Assembly: GCF_000378445.1 (NCBI RefSeq)
Contig: NZ_KB899715.1
Span: 20,001 to 83,141, forward strand
Reading direction: 5' to 3'
DNA length: 63,141 nt
Source: Deinococcus aquatilis DSM 23025
GTDB lineage: Bacteria; Deinococcota; Deinococci; Deinococcales; Deinococcaceae
The first letter of the stretch is position 1. Each line of letters starts with the position of its first letter. The position numbers and the translations under genes are program-made. Shown in pieces: positions 1-11,907 of the stretch. A model generated the notes under the pieces. That model searched no databases. It saw only the letters and a program-made list of their open reading frames with translations, and was not told where the DNA came from.

Positions 1-1
1 T

Positions 2-1054
<1,053 letters not shown>

Positions 1055-1184
1055 GACGGATTCCGTCCAATTCCCGAACAGGCGGAACCCCGCCGACTGT
1101 CCGTCCATCTCCCGGAATCCACCTTTTTCCTACTCGCTCCCCTCGAATTGAATCCCAAAACAGCGGGATTCAATCGGAAGGTTT

Positions 1185-2219
1185 ATGACCGCCGTGACCT
1201 ACGTGCCCGAACTTCTGCCGCCGCCAGAGCCGTTCGCACCGGAGGAGGCCACTCCAGAGCGATGTCTGCCGCGCCGCCATACCGTCACGCTGTTTCGCGC
1301 AGGGCCGCTGCTGCTGGACTGCGGCCAGCCCATGAACAACGTGCGCGTGGCCTACCACACCTACGGTGAGGCCCGCTCCGACGCCACGCTGGTGCTGCAC
1401 GCCCTGACCGGAACCAGCGCGGTGCATGAGTGGTGGCCTGAATTTTTGGGCGAGGGCAAGCCGCTGGATCCCAGCCGGGAGTACGTGGTGTGCGCCAACG
1501 TGCTGGGCGGCTGTGCGGGCAGCAGCGGCCCGTCTGAACTGCCTACCGTGGGCGGCGAGCCGGTGGCCCTCACCCTGCGCGATATGGCCCGTGTGGGCCG
1601 CGAACTGCTGAGGCATCTGGGCGTGGGCCGCGTGCGCGTGATCGGCGCGAGCATGGGCGGCATGCTGGCCTACGCGTGGCTGCTGGAATGCCCTGATCTG
1701 GTCGAACGCGCCGTGATCATCGGCGCACCGGCCCGCCATTCTCCGTGGGCCATCGGCCTGAACAGCGCCGCCCGCAGCGCCATTGCCGCAGCTCCCGGCG
1801 GCGAGGGCCTCAAGGTCGCCCGCCAGATCGCCATGCTCAGCTACCGCAGTCCGGGCAGTCTGGCCGCCACCCAGAGCGGCCCCAGCACGCGGCGGCCCGG
1901 CGTGCCCGCCATCACGTCGTACCTCAACTATCAGGGCGAGAAGCTGGCCGAACGCTTTTGCGAGCGCACCTACGTCACCCTCACGGCGGCCATGGACGCC
2001 TTTCAGCCCAGCGACGCCGAACTGAATTGCATCGGCGTGCCTGTGCTGGTGGTGGGCATCAGCAGCGACGTGCTGTACCCGGCAGACGAAGTGCAGGCGC
2101 ACGCGGGCCAGTTGCGGCGCGGCACCTACTGGCAACTGGACTCCATCCACGGCCACGACGCTTTCCTGATGGATGCGGGCGAATTGCCAGAGCGGGTCGG
2201 GGCGTTTTTGCGGACGTGA
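1185..2219 (+). CDS. metX: Homoserine O-acetyltransferase
   Basis: Alpha/beta-hydrolase-fold acyltransferase that acetylates homoserine and feeds metY just upstream. The nucleophile elbow is GASMGG (Ser about 156). The rest of the triad is the Asp of SSDVLYP (about 295) and the His of HGHDAFL (about 324). Length is 344 residues, slightly shorter than typical. The ATG is preceded by GGAAGG three bases away, a closely spaced ribosome site. The 130-base gap after metY holds a partly palindromic ACGGATTCCGT element (1056-1066). No SAM riboswitch was recognised. The end converges on folD with 7 bases between them. Confidence 0.93.
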   Translation: MTAVTYVPELLPPPEPFAPEEATPERCLPRRHTVTLFRAGPLLLDCGQPMNNVRVAYHTYGEARSDATLVLHALTGTSAVHEWWPEFLGEGKPLDPSREYVVCANVLGGCAGSSGPSELPTVGGEPVALTLRDMARVGRELLRHLGVGRVRVIGASMGGMLAYAWLLECPDLVERAVIIGAPARHSPWAIGLNSAARSAIAAAPGGEGLKVARQIAMLSYRSPGSLAATQSGPSTRRPGVPAITSYLNYQGEKLAERFCERTYVTLTAAMDAFQPSDAELNCIGVPVLVVGISSDVLYPADEVQAHAGQLRRGTYWQLDSIHGHDAFLMDAGELPERVGAFLRT

Positions 2220-2226
2220 GTGCCCC

Positions 2227-3102
2227 TCACTCCACCGCTTCGCCCCGCTGCATCTTCACGGCCCGCACCAGATTCTGATACATCAGGGCGCTGGTCAGTG
2301 GCCCCACGCCGCCCGGTACAGGGGTAAAGGCCCGCACCACCTCGGCCACTTCCAGCGCAGTGTCTCCGACCACGCCGCTGGGGGTCACATTGATTCCGGC
2401 ATCTATCACCACATGATGCGGCTGCACCTGCTCGGGCCGCAGCAATCCGGGTTTGCCTACTGCGATCACCACAGCGTCTTGTGGGGATAGAACCGCTGCC
2501 AGATCGCGGGTATGTTCGTTGCACACGGTCACGGTCATGCCCCGGTTGCCCAGCATCCACGTCAGCGGGCGGCCCACCGTTCGCCCCGGCCCGATCACGG
2601 CCACCCGCAGCCCGCGCAGGTCGTCGCCCAGCACCGAACGCAGCAGAAAGCGCACCGAGCGCGGTGTGGGCGGCAGGATTGCTTCAGGTTCACGCCCTGC
2701 CGTGACCAGCGCGAGGTTGGCAGGCGTCAGCCCCTCCACGTCTTTGCGGTGGGCCAGATGCAGCAGGCTCAGGTCGGGGTCTAGGCCCCCCGCGAGGGGC
2801 AATTCCAGCACGATGCCCTGCACGTCTTGCCGCTCCGACAGCGTCCGGAGTTCGGCATTCAGGGCGTCCTGCGTCAGCTCTGGCCCCAGCTCTGCGCCCA
2901 GATCACGCACCGTAAAACGCACGCCCAGTTGTCCTGCCCGCCGCGCCTTGCTCTGCACATAAACCCGTGAGGCCGGGTCGTCGGAGGCCAGCACACTGAC
3001 CAGATGGGGCTGGAAGCCTTCCTGCTGCCAGACCGCCAGCGCCGCTTTTACATCCTTGGTCACGGTGTCGGCCAGTGGTTTGCCCAGAATTGGGGTTGAC
3101 AT
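2227..3102 (-). CDS. folD: Bifunctional methylenetetrahydrofolate dehydrogenase/cyclohydrolase
   Basis: Interconverts 5,10-methylene-THF, methenyl-THF and 10-formyl-THF, the formyl donor used by PurH nearby. The product is 291 residues, the family norm. The catalytic Tyr/Lys pair is in YVQSK (about residues 49-53), the conserved [11 protein letters not shown] nucleotide loop is in the middle, and the [11 protein letters not shown] signature is near the C-terminus. The ATG at 3102 is preceded by AGGAG at good spacing. The frame is open for another 27 codons upstream, but that part comes from repeat sequence and is not protein-like. Confidence 0.93.
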   Translation of the reverse strand: MSTPILGKPLADTVTKDVKAALAVWQQEGFQPHLVSVLASDDPASRVYVQSKARRAGQLGVRFTVRDLGAELGPELTQDALNAELRTLSERQDVQGIVLELPLAGGLDPDLSLLHLAHRKDVEGLTPANLALVTAGREPEAILPPTPRSVRFLLRSVLGDDLRGLRVAVIGPGRTVGRPLTWMLGNRGMTVTVCNEHTRDLAAVLSPQDAVVIAVGKPGLLRPEQVQPHHVVIDAGINVTPSGVVGDTALEVAEVVRAFTPVPGGVGPLTSALMYQNLVRAVKMQRGEAVE

Positions 3103-3437
3103 GTTGGCTCCTGTTTGGGGGTTTGAGACGGGGTGTTGGGGTCGCTGCCACGGTTTCCCCCACCCCCCAGCCCCCGCCCCCAAAGGGGTCAGGGGAGTTT
3201 TCGCTCCGCTGAGGAGGAGTGATCTTGTCGTATTCAGACCAGGCTTTCTCGCTCATCTGAACCGGAATTGCCCGTTCATTCTGAGCTGGAATTGGCCCGC
3301 GCGTTGCACGCACGACGGCCTCACACGCTTTTGGGCGGGAACGATTCGGGGTGGCGGTGTGGTGTTGTCTTTATTCCTCCCCTCAAGGGGGGCATTGCAC
3401 CGCAATGGGGGGGTTCGCCCTTGCCGCCCTTCGGCCC
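3103..3437. other. Intergenic region with a split palindromic repeat
   Basis: 335 bases between folD and purH with no convincing gene. It holds both halves of the C-tract/G-tract repeat described at 44813-44910: a left half at about 3161-3196 and a right half at about 3375-3413. About 180 bases of unrelated sequence lie between them. Confidence 0.6.
3161..3413. repeat. Repeat family A, copy 1 (halves separated)
   Basis: The left half has CCCCCAGCCCCC followed by AAAGGGG. The right half has TCCTCCCCTC, AAGGGGGGCATTGC and then a G run. The same two halves lie side by side at 44813-44910. Here they are separated by about 180 bases, as if the element were interrupted or two solo halves existed. 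Confidence 0.55.
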
Positions 3438-4997
3438 TCAGTGCTTAAAGTGGCGCGATCCGGTAAATACCATGCTCAGGCCCAGTTCGTTAGCCGCCGC
3501 GATGACTTCGGGGTCCCGTTTTGCGCCGCCGGGTTGCAGGATGCTCAGCACGCCCGCGCCTGCGGCCAGCCGCACCACGTCATCAAACGGAAAGAAGGCT
3601 TCGGAGGCCAGCACCGCGCCCACGGCCCGCTCTCCGGCATTGGCGACGGCGCGTTCGGCGGCCCAGATCCGGCTGACGGCTCCGGCCCCCAGTCCCACGG
3701 TCACGCCGCCGCGTGCCAACACCACGGCGTTGCTGCGGGCGTGCTTGACCACTCCCCACGCAAAGCGCAGGTCGGCCCATTCGGTATCGGTGGGCTGGCG
3801 GGCCGTGACCACCTCGGGGCACAGGTCGGCCCACGGGCGGGCGTCGCGCTCCTGCACGGCGAATCCGCCTGCCAGTGGGCGCAAGTCCAGCACACTTACC
3901 GCGCTGGCGGGGGCAGCAACCAGCACGCGTAGGTCAGGCTTTTTGGCGGCGAACCACTCCACCGCTTCTGGCGTGACCTCGGGGGCAATCAGAACTTCCA
4001 GAAAAGTACCGCGCATGGCCTGGGCTGCGGCCAGATCCACCGGGCCGCTGACGGCCACGACCCCGCCAAACACGCTGAGTGTATCGGCGTCACGGGCCTG
4101 TTCCCATGCGGCCTGCACGCTGTCGGCCACCGCCACGCCACACGGGTTGCCGTGCTTGACCGCCACGCATACCAGTCGGGGGTCGCCCGCCTCGGTTTCC
4201 TGCGCGGCCAGTTCGCTGCACAGGGCATAGGCAGCGTCGGCGTCGGCATAATTGTTGAAGCTCATGGGTTTTCCGGCCACCACGCGGGCATCCAGTACCG
4301 GCCCCCGCGCCTCGCCCCAGCGGTAGATCGCGCCGGGTTGGTGGGGGTTTTCGCCGTAGCGCACCTCGGCCACCCGCGAGAGGTTCAGGGTCATCGTCTG
4401 CGGCAATTCTGTCGGCAGTTCGTCCGATGTGCCGTCCAGATAGGCCGTGATCGCCGCGTCGTAGTCGCTGGTGTGGCGGTAGGCTTTGGCGGCCAGTCGG
4501 CGGCGGTCTGCTTCCGTCACGTCGTCTTGCAGGGCCAGTTCATAATCTGCCGGATCGACCAGAATCAGCACGCCCGCATGGTTTTTGGCAGCGGCCCGGA
4601 TCATGGCGGGGCCGCCGATGTCGATGTTCTCAATCGCTTCGGCAAACTCGGCCCCGCGTGCCACCGTTTCGCGGAAGGGATAGAGATTCACGCACACGAG
4701 GTCGATGGTGCCGATGCCGTGCGCGTCCAGCTCGGCCAGGTGGCCCGCATCGCGCCGCGCCAGGATGCCGCCGTGAATGTTGGGGTGCAGGGTTTTGACG
4801 CGTCCATCCAGAATTTCTGGGAAGCCCGTGACATCGCTGACGGCGGTGGCCGCCACGCCCGCACCCATGAGGGCCGACAGCGTGCCGCCCGTGCTCAGCA
4901 CCTCCCAGCCGCGCTCCACCAGCGCCCGCGCAAAGTCCACCACGCCCGCCTTATCGCTCACCGAAATCAAGGCCCGCTTCTTTGGTTGTGCCGTCAT
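3438..4997 (-). CDS. purH: Bifunctional AICAR formyltransferase / IMP cyclohydrolase
   Basis: Catalyses the last two steps of IMP synthesis. The product is 519 residues, the family norm. An N-terminal MGS-like cyclohydrolase domain (about 1-195) starts with ALISVSDKAG, and the C-terminal AICARFT domain carries the formyltransferase motif VKHGNPCG. The ATG at 4997 is chosen because an AGGAGG lies at ideal spacing, although the frame is open 12 codons further upstream. 10-formyl-THF would come from folD, immediately downstream on the same strand. A small ORF and the RNA methyltransferase gene precede it in the same direction. Confidence 0.95.
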   Translation of the reverse strand: MTAQPKKRALISVSDKAGVVDFARALVERGWEVLSTGGTLSALMGAGVAATAVSDVTGFPEILDGRVKTLHPNIHGGILARRDAGHLAELDAHGIGTIDLVCVNLYPFRETVARGAEFAEAIENIDIGGPAMIRAAAKNHAGVLILVDPADYELALQDDVTEADRRRLAAKAYRHTSDYDAAITAYLDGTSDELPTELPQTMTLNLSRVAEVRYGENPHQPGAIYRWGEARGPVLDARVVAGKPMSFNNYADADAAYALCSELAAQETEAGDPRLVCVAVKHGNPCGVAVADSVQAAWEQARDADTLSVFGGVVAVSGPVDLAAAQAMRGTFLEVLIAPEVTPEAVEWFAAKKPDLRVLVAAPASAVSVLDLRPLAGGFAVQERDARPWADLCPEVVTARQPTDTEWADLRFAWGVVKHARSNAVVLARGGVTVGLGAGAVSRIWAAERAVANAGERAVGAVLASEAFFPFDDVVRLAAGAGVLSILQPGGAKRDPEVIAAANELGLSMVFTGSRHFKH

Positions 4998-5016
4998 GTC
5001 CAGCCTCCTGTGCCCT

Positions 5017-5229
5017 TCAAAGTCTGCCAGCAAAAGTCTGACAGCAAAAGTCGGACGCTCCAGCCGCCTCCACAGGAAAAAAAACCGTGTAGCGGTGATG
5101 CGTCCGACCCAGGCGTGCGATCCAGTCTTGCTTGAGCGGCTTCCCCGTGGTAAACCCCACGTTCAGCGCCAGTTGCCGCCCGCTGTGGCCGCAGCATACA
5201 GGGTGCTTGCGGTGGGGGAGGGGCGGCAC
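5017..5229 (-). CDS. Possible small conserved hypothetical protein
   Basis: A 70-residue ORF with a GTG start fits between the RNA methyltransferase (22 bases downstream of it) and purH (19 bases before it), on the same strand. Most codons of the first two thirds end in G or C, as in the neighbours, and the protein reads plausibly (LNVGFTTGKPLKQDW, THHRYTVFFP). No family was recognised and no clear ribosome site precedes the GTG. It could instead be a long purH leader. Confidence 0.35.
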   Translation of the reverse strand: MPPLPHRKHPVCCGHSGRQLALNVGFTTGKPLKQDWIARLGRTHHRYTVFFPVEAAGASDFCCQTFAGRL

Positions 5230-5251
5230 GTCCAGACCACTCGGACGGGGG

Positions 5252-6517
5252 TTATCTTTCCAGCACGCTCACGATTTCGATGTGACTGGTCTGCGGATAA
5301 AAGTCGTGTGGAATGACCGCGCCCAGTTTCCAGCCGCGCCGGGTCAGGTCGCCTATGTCGCGTGCCCACGTTGCGGGGTCGCACGACACGTACACCAGAC
5401 GGTCAGCGGTAGAGGCGTGGATATGCTCGCGGGCATCGGGTTCCAGTCCGGCGCGGGGCGGATCGACCACGATCACATCGGTGCCCAGTTCGCTGAAACG
5501 GGCCGCGTCGCCGCTGCGGTAGGTCACGTTCTTTTCTCCGCTGAGCGCCACATCCTGCCGTCCACGCGACAGGGCTTCGGGCGAGGAATCCAGCACCGTC
5601 ACCTTGCGGAAGCTGGGCGAGAGGTGGCGGCCAATGGCCCCCGCGCCGCCGTACAAATCCACGGCATGTTCCCCTTTTCCGGCCAGTTCTGCGGCCCGGA
5701 TGTACGCCAGCCCCGCCGCTTCGGGATTCACCTGTGCAAATCCGGTGGCGCTCACGCTGACCTGCACCAGCCCAAATTGCTCCCGAATCTCGGACTCTCC
5801 CGCGATCAGGCGCACGCCTGCGCTAAAGCGTTTTCCGGCAGGCTGGGCCAGAGACACGCCCACCACGCCCGCTTCCATCAGGTGATCGCTGGCCCGCAGA
5901 AAGGCCCGCGTCTCGCCCGCGCCGATCACGGCGGCCACCACTTCTCCGGTCAGGAGGCTGGCCCGGAAAGCAATTTCGGTGGCGGGGGAGAGGCGCTCGG
6001 TGTCCAACTTGTCCATGATGGCCTGAATCTGGGGCATCACCAGTGGGTCGGCTCCCACCACCAGCGGGCCGCTGCCCCGGCGTTCGCGGTAGGCAAACCC
6101 TTCAGGCGTCACCAGATACTGCGCGGTGTTGCGGTAAAACCACTCGCGGGGGCTGGGCACGGTGTCCTGCACGGTGTGGCGCACTTTGGCAATGCGGGTC
6201 AGGGCCTCCTCTACAAAGCCGCGCTTGAAGATCAGTTGGGCGGCGTACGAGGCGTGGGCCAGATCGGCGGTGGGCAGCGCGGTGGCGTCTACCCGGTCAG
6301 GGCTGGCCCGCAGGACTTCACGGGTCACGCCCTGGCGCACGCCCCGGCCATCGCGCAGGCTGGCGGTCACCTGCTCTCCCGGCAGCGCTCCGCGTACCAG
6401 CACCACACCGTCAGCGTCGCGGGCCAGCCCTAACCCCCCGGCAACGAGTTTTTCTATTTCGAGTGTGACCAGCCCTGTGTGTTCTGGGGTGGCGGGAGTG
6501 TGTGCGGCGTCAGACAT
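5252..6517 (-). CDS. TrmA/RumA-type RNA (uracil-5-) methyltransferase
   Basis: SAM-dependent m5U methyltransferase acting on 23S rRNA or tRNA. An N-terminal TRAM-like beta domain (about 12-70) precedes a Rossmann methyltransferase domain with SAM motif [10 protein letters not shown], motif VVDPPRAGL, and the catalytic Cys in [11 protein letters not shown]. Length is 421 residues. The N-terminal cysteines that hold a 4Fe-4S cluster in E. coli RlmD are absent; the catalytic Cys appears to be the only one. The ATG at 6517 follows TACCCT by 7 bases (6525-6530), a leaderless-type promoter. The frame stays open upstream to 6937 without a stop, which is treated separately. Confidence 0.88.
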   Translation of the reverse strand: MSDAAHTPATPEHTGLVTLEIEKLVAGGLGLARDADGVVLVRGALPGEQVTASLRDGRGVRQGVTREVLRASPDRVDATALPTADLAHASYAAQLIFKRGFVEEALTRIAKVRHTVQDTVPSPREWFYRNTAQYLVTPEGFAYRERRGSGPLVVGADPLVMPQIQAIMDKLDTERLSPATEIAFRASLLTGEVVAAVIGAGETRAFLRASDHLMEAGVVGVSLAQPAGKRFSAGVRLIAGESEIREQFGLVQVSVSATGFAQVNPEAAGLAYIRAAELAGKGEHAVDLYGGAGAIGRHLSPSFRKVTVLDSSPEALSRGRQDVALSGEKNVTYRSGDAARFSELGTDVIVVDPPRAGLEPDAREHIHASTADRLVYVSCDPATWARDIGDLTRRGWKLGAVIPHDFYPQTSHIEIVSVLER

Positions 6518-6937
6518 AACCGACAGGGTAGCGCAGGGCGGCGCGGCGAAAAGGGAGCGGGCGGTGAAAGCCCTCGCCTTGCTCCATTTCACTGCTCTCC
6601 CAATTTCTCTAGGGGTGCGGCCCGTTCGCCAAGTCCTTCGCCGCGTTCGTTTCCTGTTTGCCCTGCTGGGGGAGCGGCCTCTGTTTTCTAGTTGAGCTAG
6701 AGGTTCTTTGATGTGCTGCGAACGCTTCACGCTGCTGCACGCCAATGCTCCACAAGACCAGTCCCCAGAGGCAGAAATAAAGGCCAAGATGACCAAGATT
6801 GCGCGAATGCCGATCAGAAAAACGGCTGCCATAAAACTTGGATCGGCTGAAGCGAAAAGGCTCTCCCAGGAAAAGTCGATAAAACCAAGGCCATCCAAAA
6901 TCCAGCAAAAAGCATAGATGGCAACAGGGATCTGCAT
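6518..6937 (-). CDS. Possible small membrane protein, open into the methyltransferase frame
   Basis: From an ATG at 6937 the frame encodes hydrophobic segments ([18 protein letters not shown], and [20 protein letters not shown] at about 37-56) that look like two membrane helices, then a basic, low-quality tail. No stop codon occurs before the methyltransferase ATG at 6517, so the end given here is only the fusion point. It lies 62 bases after the lipoprotein gene on the same strand, in AT-rich DNA. It may be the truncated third gene of the islet or a chance frame. The ribosome site is weak. Confidence 0.3.
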
Positions 6938-6999
6938 CAGCTTGCCCGCAAGAATATTGCTGCGTCCATCTTTGTGAACTGCGTTTGCCTTTGCTACCG

Positions 7000-7467
7000 C
7001 TATTCCTTGCGTTTATATATTGGAGTGAAGATGATGTCGGATTCGAACTTGCCCCAGATATCTGGATTGGACTTGAAATCCAAATCTTTATATGCGACTC
7101 GAGAGACACCGAAGCCAAATTCATACGTTGAGTCGTGATTAAGAAGATACCCAGTGTGGTATTGCCCGTAGTCCTCAACCCATAGACCTTCGGAAGCGAA
7201 CTCTCGTACTCCCTCTTCAATTATTTGCACCACTTCTTCGCGCGTAAGTTTAGAAAAAATACACTTTGCGCTTGAGTTTTTAAACCTCCCATCTTTATAA
7301 ACGCTGCACGGAAAAACTTTAAAATCTGAGGACGAAAAAACATCCATAATTTTTTTATTGTACTGGTCGGTACTTAAGATTGGCGCAACCACATTAACTC
7401 CTCTATTGCTGGCCTGCTCCTTGCAAGAAGGTAAAACTAGCATTAAAACTAGCGCCACCCGTCTCAT
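7000..7467 (-). CDS. Small putative lipoprotein of the AT-rich islet
   Basis: 155 residues. A short signal peptide ends in a lipobox-like LVLPSC (Cys at about 15), so the mature protein is probably lipid-anchored. The body resembles no family I recognise; it has three further cysteines and is rich in Lys, Asp, Phe and Tyr. Its ATG overlaps the lipase stop region by 4 bases, implying translational coupling. Codons are much AT-richer than in the flanking genes, which suggests horizontal transfer. By analogy with phospholipase effector/lipoprotein pairs it could be an immunity protein for the lipase; this is inference from gene order only. Confidence 0.75.
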   Translation of the reverse strand: MRRVALVLMLVLPSCKEQASNRGVNVVAPILSTDQYNKKIMDVFSSSDFKVFPCSVYKDGRFKNSSAKCIFSKLTREEVVQIIEEGVREFASEGLWVEDYGQYHTGYLLNHDSTYEFGFGVSRVAYKDLDFKSNPDIWGKFESDIIFTPIYKRKE

Positions 7468-9197
7468 CTACCACTCCATGAACCCCAGATGATTCTCAAC
7501 TGCCCCAACACAGTGTCTCTTGCTTTAGGGTCAATAAGAACGCCTTGTTGCAAGTATTCTTGAAGCTTAGATTGGACTGTCTTAACTTCTCTGCTGGGCC
7601 AAGCGCCTCGATCAACCTCTATAAGATCTATTTTCAGCACTTTCGCCATTTCCAACTCTTTTTGACCCATGGGTAGCCGATTTGTACCCTCAATGAGTGA
7701 TGTTGCAGAGGCCACAAATTGTTCGTAGCCTAGGCTTTTTTTCGCCAGAATCTCTACATGTGAGAGCAACGTGTTGTAGGCGATGTGCTGATAGAAAACC
7801 ACTTCGTAGCTGTCTTCTGAAGCTTCAATGGCTTGAGCATTTATGCCTTTTGCCAATAGACTTCTGACCTTCTCCGCTTTCATGCGGGGGTCTTTTGCCG
7901 TTGTGTACTCGCCCGAGGGGATGATTTTGACGTCTTTGGGAGCCTGTTTGTCTAACGTCGCTTCATCATTTAGACCCCATTGAGCCAGTGCCTTTAAATC
8001 ACCTACCGCAGGGCGCTGACTCTTCACGTAGGTGTTCAATGAGGGAGTAATGTGTCCGTAAACTACATTCTCCACAATTGAATTGTCGAAGCTTTCTCGT
8101 GTCCCTTTGGGCCGTGATACCCGGTCAAAATAGTTGATCTGTCCGGGCAGCATTTCCTGTCCACCGGAAGGCACGATGTCGCCCTTCACACGGTAATGGC
8201 GGGATTCTATCGGGTCAGCTTTTCCCTGGCCCACGTTGTACTGCTTCAGCCGATTCACCATCGCCGAGTCGATGGCGGGAGCCTGAAACGTTACGGTCTG
8301 GTGAATGAGTTCCGGCATGTGGGCGGTAACAATTTGGGCAATGCCGCCGCCCAGGCTGTGGCCTACAGAATAGGCCTTCCCATATTTCTGCGCTGCTTTA
8401 AGGTTTTGTTCGATCAGATCGGCATTGGGGCGGTACTGCATATAACCGATGGCGCGTGGGGCCAAGTCGCCAATAATGGTGTCTTGTGTGCCCTCAACCC
8501 CTTCGCGGCGGGCTTGGGCTACCTCGCTCACCGTTGCCCCTTTTGCTTTGGCTGCTTTGGCCGCCTTATCGCCTTTCGGATCAAACTGCACGCCCTCTGT
8601 ACCTCGAAAAGCGGCGATGGGATGGGGCCAGCGGGCTTGGCCTGCCACAGGGTTGAATACCCGCATTTGAAACCCCCAGCGCCCCAGAATCAGTGGGCCA
8701 GCCTGAAAACCGAAATGCCGTAAGAGGGCTGCCGGGTTGCTGTGCCGCCGCTCGTCTTGCGTGTCCTCGTTCAGTTCTTCCGCCGTTTGGTTGCTGTAGC
8801 TCAGGCCCACCGCGCAGAACTCCAGGAAGGCGTCTAAGGTCAGGGTTGCAGCAGCGATGGGCGACGGCAGGAGGGCCACAAGGGGTTCCCGAACAGTGGC
8901 ATCTGGAATCAACTGAGCCAGGTCTGCTCTCAAACTGGTTCCACTTGCCTGTTCATAAGTCTTGAGTATTTGAGGCCAGGAAGATTTGGGAATGCGCTTG
9001 AAATAGGAGGTTAGTAGGATGCTGGCGAAGTCTGTTTTGGCATCATTGACAGACATGATACCTGCCATCTGCATGTTCGAGATTTCCACATGCATGACAC
9101 CCGCCAGATGCTTGCCGATCGCTTCCGGCTCCCTGTAATGGGCCGCAATAAAGTTGGTGTTGGCATGCATCTGTCCAGCCAGCGCAGGTGGCAGCAT
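7464..9197 (-). CDS. Class 3 lipase-like alpha/beta hydrolase
   Basis: 577 residues from the ATG at 9197. The central hydrolase domain has AFRGTEG (about 196-202, oxyanion region), nucleophile elbow GHSLGGG (Ser281), a candidate Asp340 in VKGDIVPSGG and candidate His382 in VYGHITPS, the order expected for a class 3 lipase. The N-terminal 130 residues include KTYEQASGTSLRADLAQLI, resembling helical repeats seen in some secreted effectors. No signal peptide or membrane helix is visible, so secretion, if any, would need another route. The ATG has no ribosome site. The frame continues upstream through an in-frame TAA to a GTG with a good AGGAG (9293), so the native gene was probably longer and is now interrupted. 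The lipoprotein follows with a 4-base overlap. Confidence 0.75.
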   Translation of the reverse strand: MLPPALAGQMHANTNFIAAHYREPEAIGKHLAGVMHVEISNMQMAGIMSVNDAKTDFASILLTSYFKRIPKSSWPQILKTYEQASGTSLRADLAQLIPDATVREPLVALLPSPIAAATLTLDAFLEFCAVGLSYSNQTAEELNEDTQDERRHSNPAALLRHFGFQAGPLILGRWGFQMRVFNPVAGQARWPHPIAAFRGTEGVQFDPKGDKAAKAAKAKGATVSEVAQARREGVEGTQDTIIGDLAPRAIGYMQYRPNADLIEQNLKAAQKYGKAYSVGHSLGGGIAQIVTAHMPELIHQTVTFQAPAIDSAMVNRLKQYNVGQGKADPIESRHYRVKGDIVPSGGQEMLPGQINYFDRVSRPKGTRESFDNSIVENVVYGHITPSLNTYVKSQRPAVGDLKALAQWGLNDEATLDKQAPKDVKIIPSGEYTTAKDPRMKAEKVRSLLAKGINAQAIEASEDSYEVVFYQHIAYNTLLSHVEILAKKSLGYEQFVASATSLIEGTNRLPMGQKELEMAKVLKIDLIEVDRGAWPSREVKTVQSKLQEYLQQGVLIDPKARDTVLGQLRIIWGSWSGR

Positions 9198-9209
9198 CCG
9201 CGTATCAGC

Positions 9210-9293
9210 TTAGGCTGGCCGCACCATAGATTGCTGAGGCGTGGTCTGTTGGGTTGTAGATGTGGCTCTACTTTGTGCAGGAACGAGGGTCAC
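9210..9293 (-). pseudogene. 5' fragment of the lipase gene cut by an in-frame TAA
   Basis: AGGAG sits 5 bases before a GTG at 9293. This opens 27 codons in the same frame as the lipase, encoding a Thr/Gln-rich leader (MTLVPAQSRATSTTQQTTPQ) and ending at TAA (9212-9210). Four more sense codons join it to the ATG at 9197. The only ribosome site for the lipase frame is the one before this GTG, so the TAA looks like a single-base nonsense change or a sequencing error. Confidence 0.55.
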
Positions 9294-9522
9294 AGGTTCT
9301 CCTGATCAGCCCTTTTAGGGCCAGAATGGAATCGTCAGCCTGGGAAAACTTTGGGTGACTTGCACTACAGAAAGCCTACCTCACCCCTGCATGACGCCGG
9401 GTCAGAAATGAGTCCATTTGGGCCTTGGCAGACCTCTCATGGAAGGTTCATACGGAAACCGACCTGAATCCTGCTCTTTTTGGGATTCGGTTCGAGCGGA
9501 GTCCGTGTCAGAAAACGAATCA

Positions 9523-9548
9523 GGGCGGCCCTTTCCCGCTGGCCGCCC
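9523..9548 (-). terminator. Hairpin downstream of arginine decarboxylase
   Basis: On the minus strand GGCGGCC and GGCCGCC form a GC-rich stem, with two further flanking pairs and a loop of about 10 bases. It lies about 40 bases after the speA stop, followed by a weak T-rich stretch (TTCGTTTTC). The rest of 9294-9584 contains no gene I can support. Confidence 0.5.
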
Positions 9549-9584
9549 CACTCTTTTCCTGCCCTCTGCTTGGCGCTGTTCTGC

Positions 9585-11513
<1,929 letters not shown>

Positions 11514-11752
11514 GGGCGTCCTCCTCCAATAGATGCAGTGGGGTAGGCTCGCCGTGCGCGGGGTTCGGAGCATCAGACCCGCCGGGGCAGATCAGGCACT
11601 CAACGGACGCCGTGCGAAACCGGGGGGCATAATACGGCACAGCGCGGGCGCAAGTGGGGTGAAGAATGGCATTTGTCCGGCCTGACCGCTGACAGACCAT
11701 CGGCAGCGACCCAGCCGAGGCTGCGGGCCAGGGTTCATGGCCGAGATTCACA

Positions 11753-11788
11753 CAAAAAAAAGAGCGAAGCACTGGGCCTCACTCTCTT
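11753..11788 (-). terminator. Rho-independent terminator of tRNA-Asp
   Basis: On the minus strand a 9-pair stem (GAGTGAGGC with GCTTCGCTC, two G-U pairs) and a 5-base loop are followed directly by eight T residues. It starts a few bases after the tRNA 3' end. Confidence 0.85.
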
Positions 11789-11794
11789 TTCTTC

Positions 11795-11870
<76 letters not shown>

Positions 11871-11907
11871 AACCTTGATCGACACTGGCATGCCAGCGGA
11901 GAAGAGA

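Noticed and set aside
1055..1184. SAM riboswitch upstream of metX
   Set aside because: I could not find the conserved core of any SAM riboswitch class; only a short palindrome and the ribosome site are visible.
7464..9197. DUF4157-type polymorphic toxin assignment for the lipase
   Set aside because: No HExxH-like metallopeptidase motif was found; only one helical segment resembles regions of such proteins, so the name was not used.
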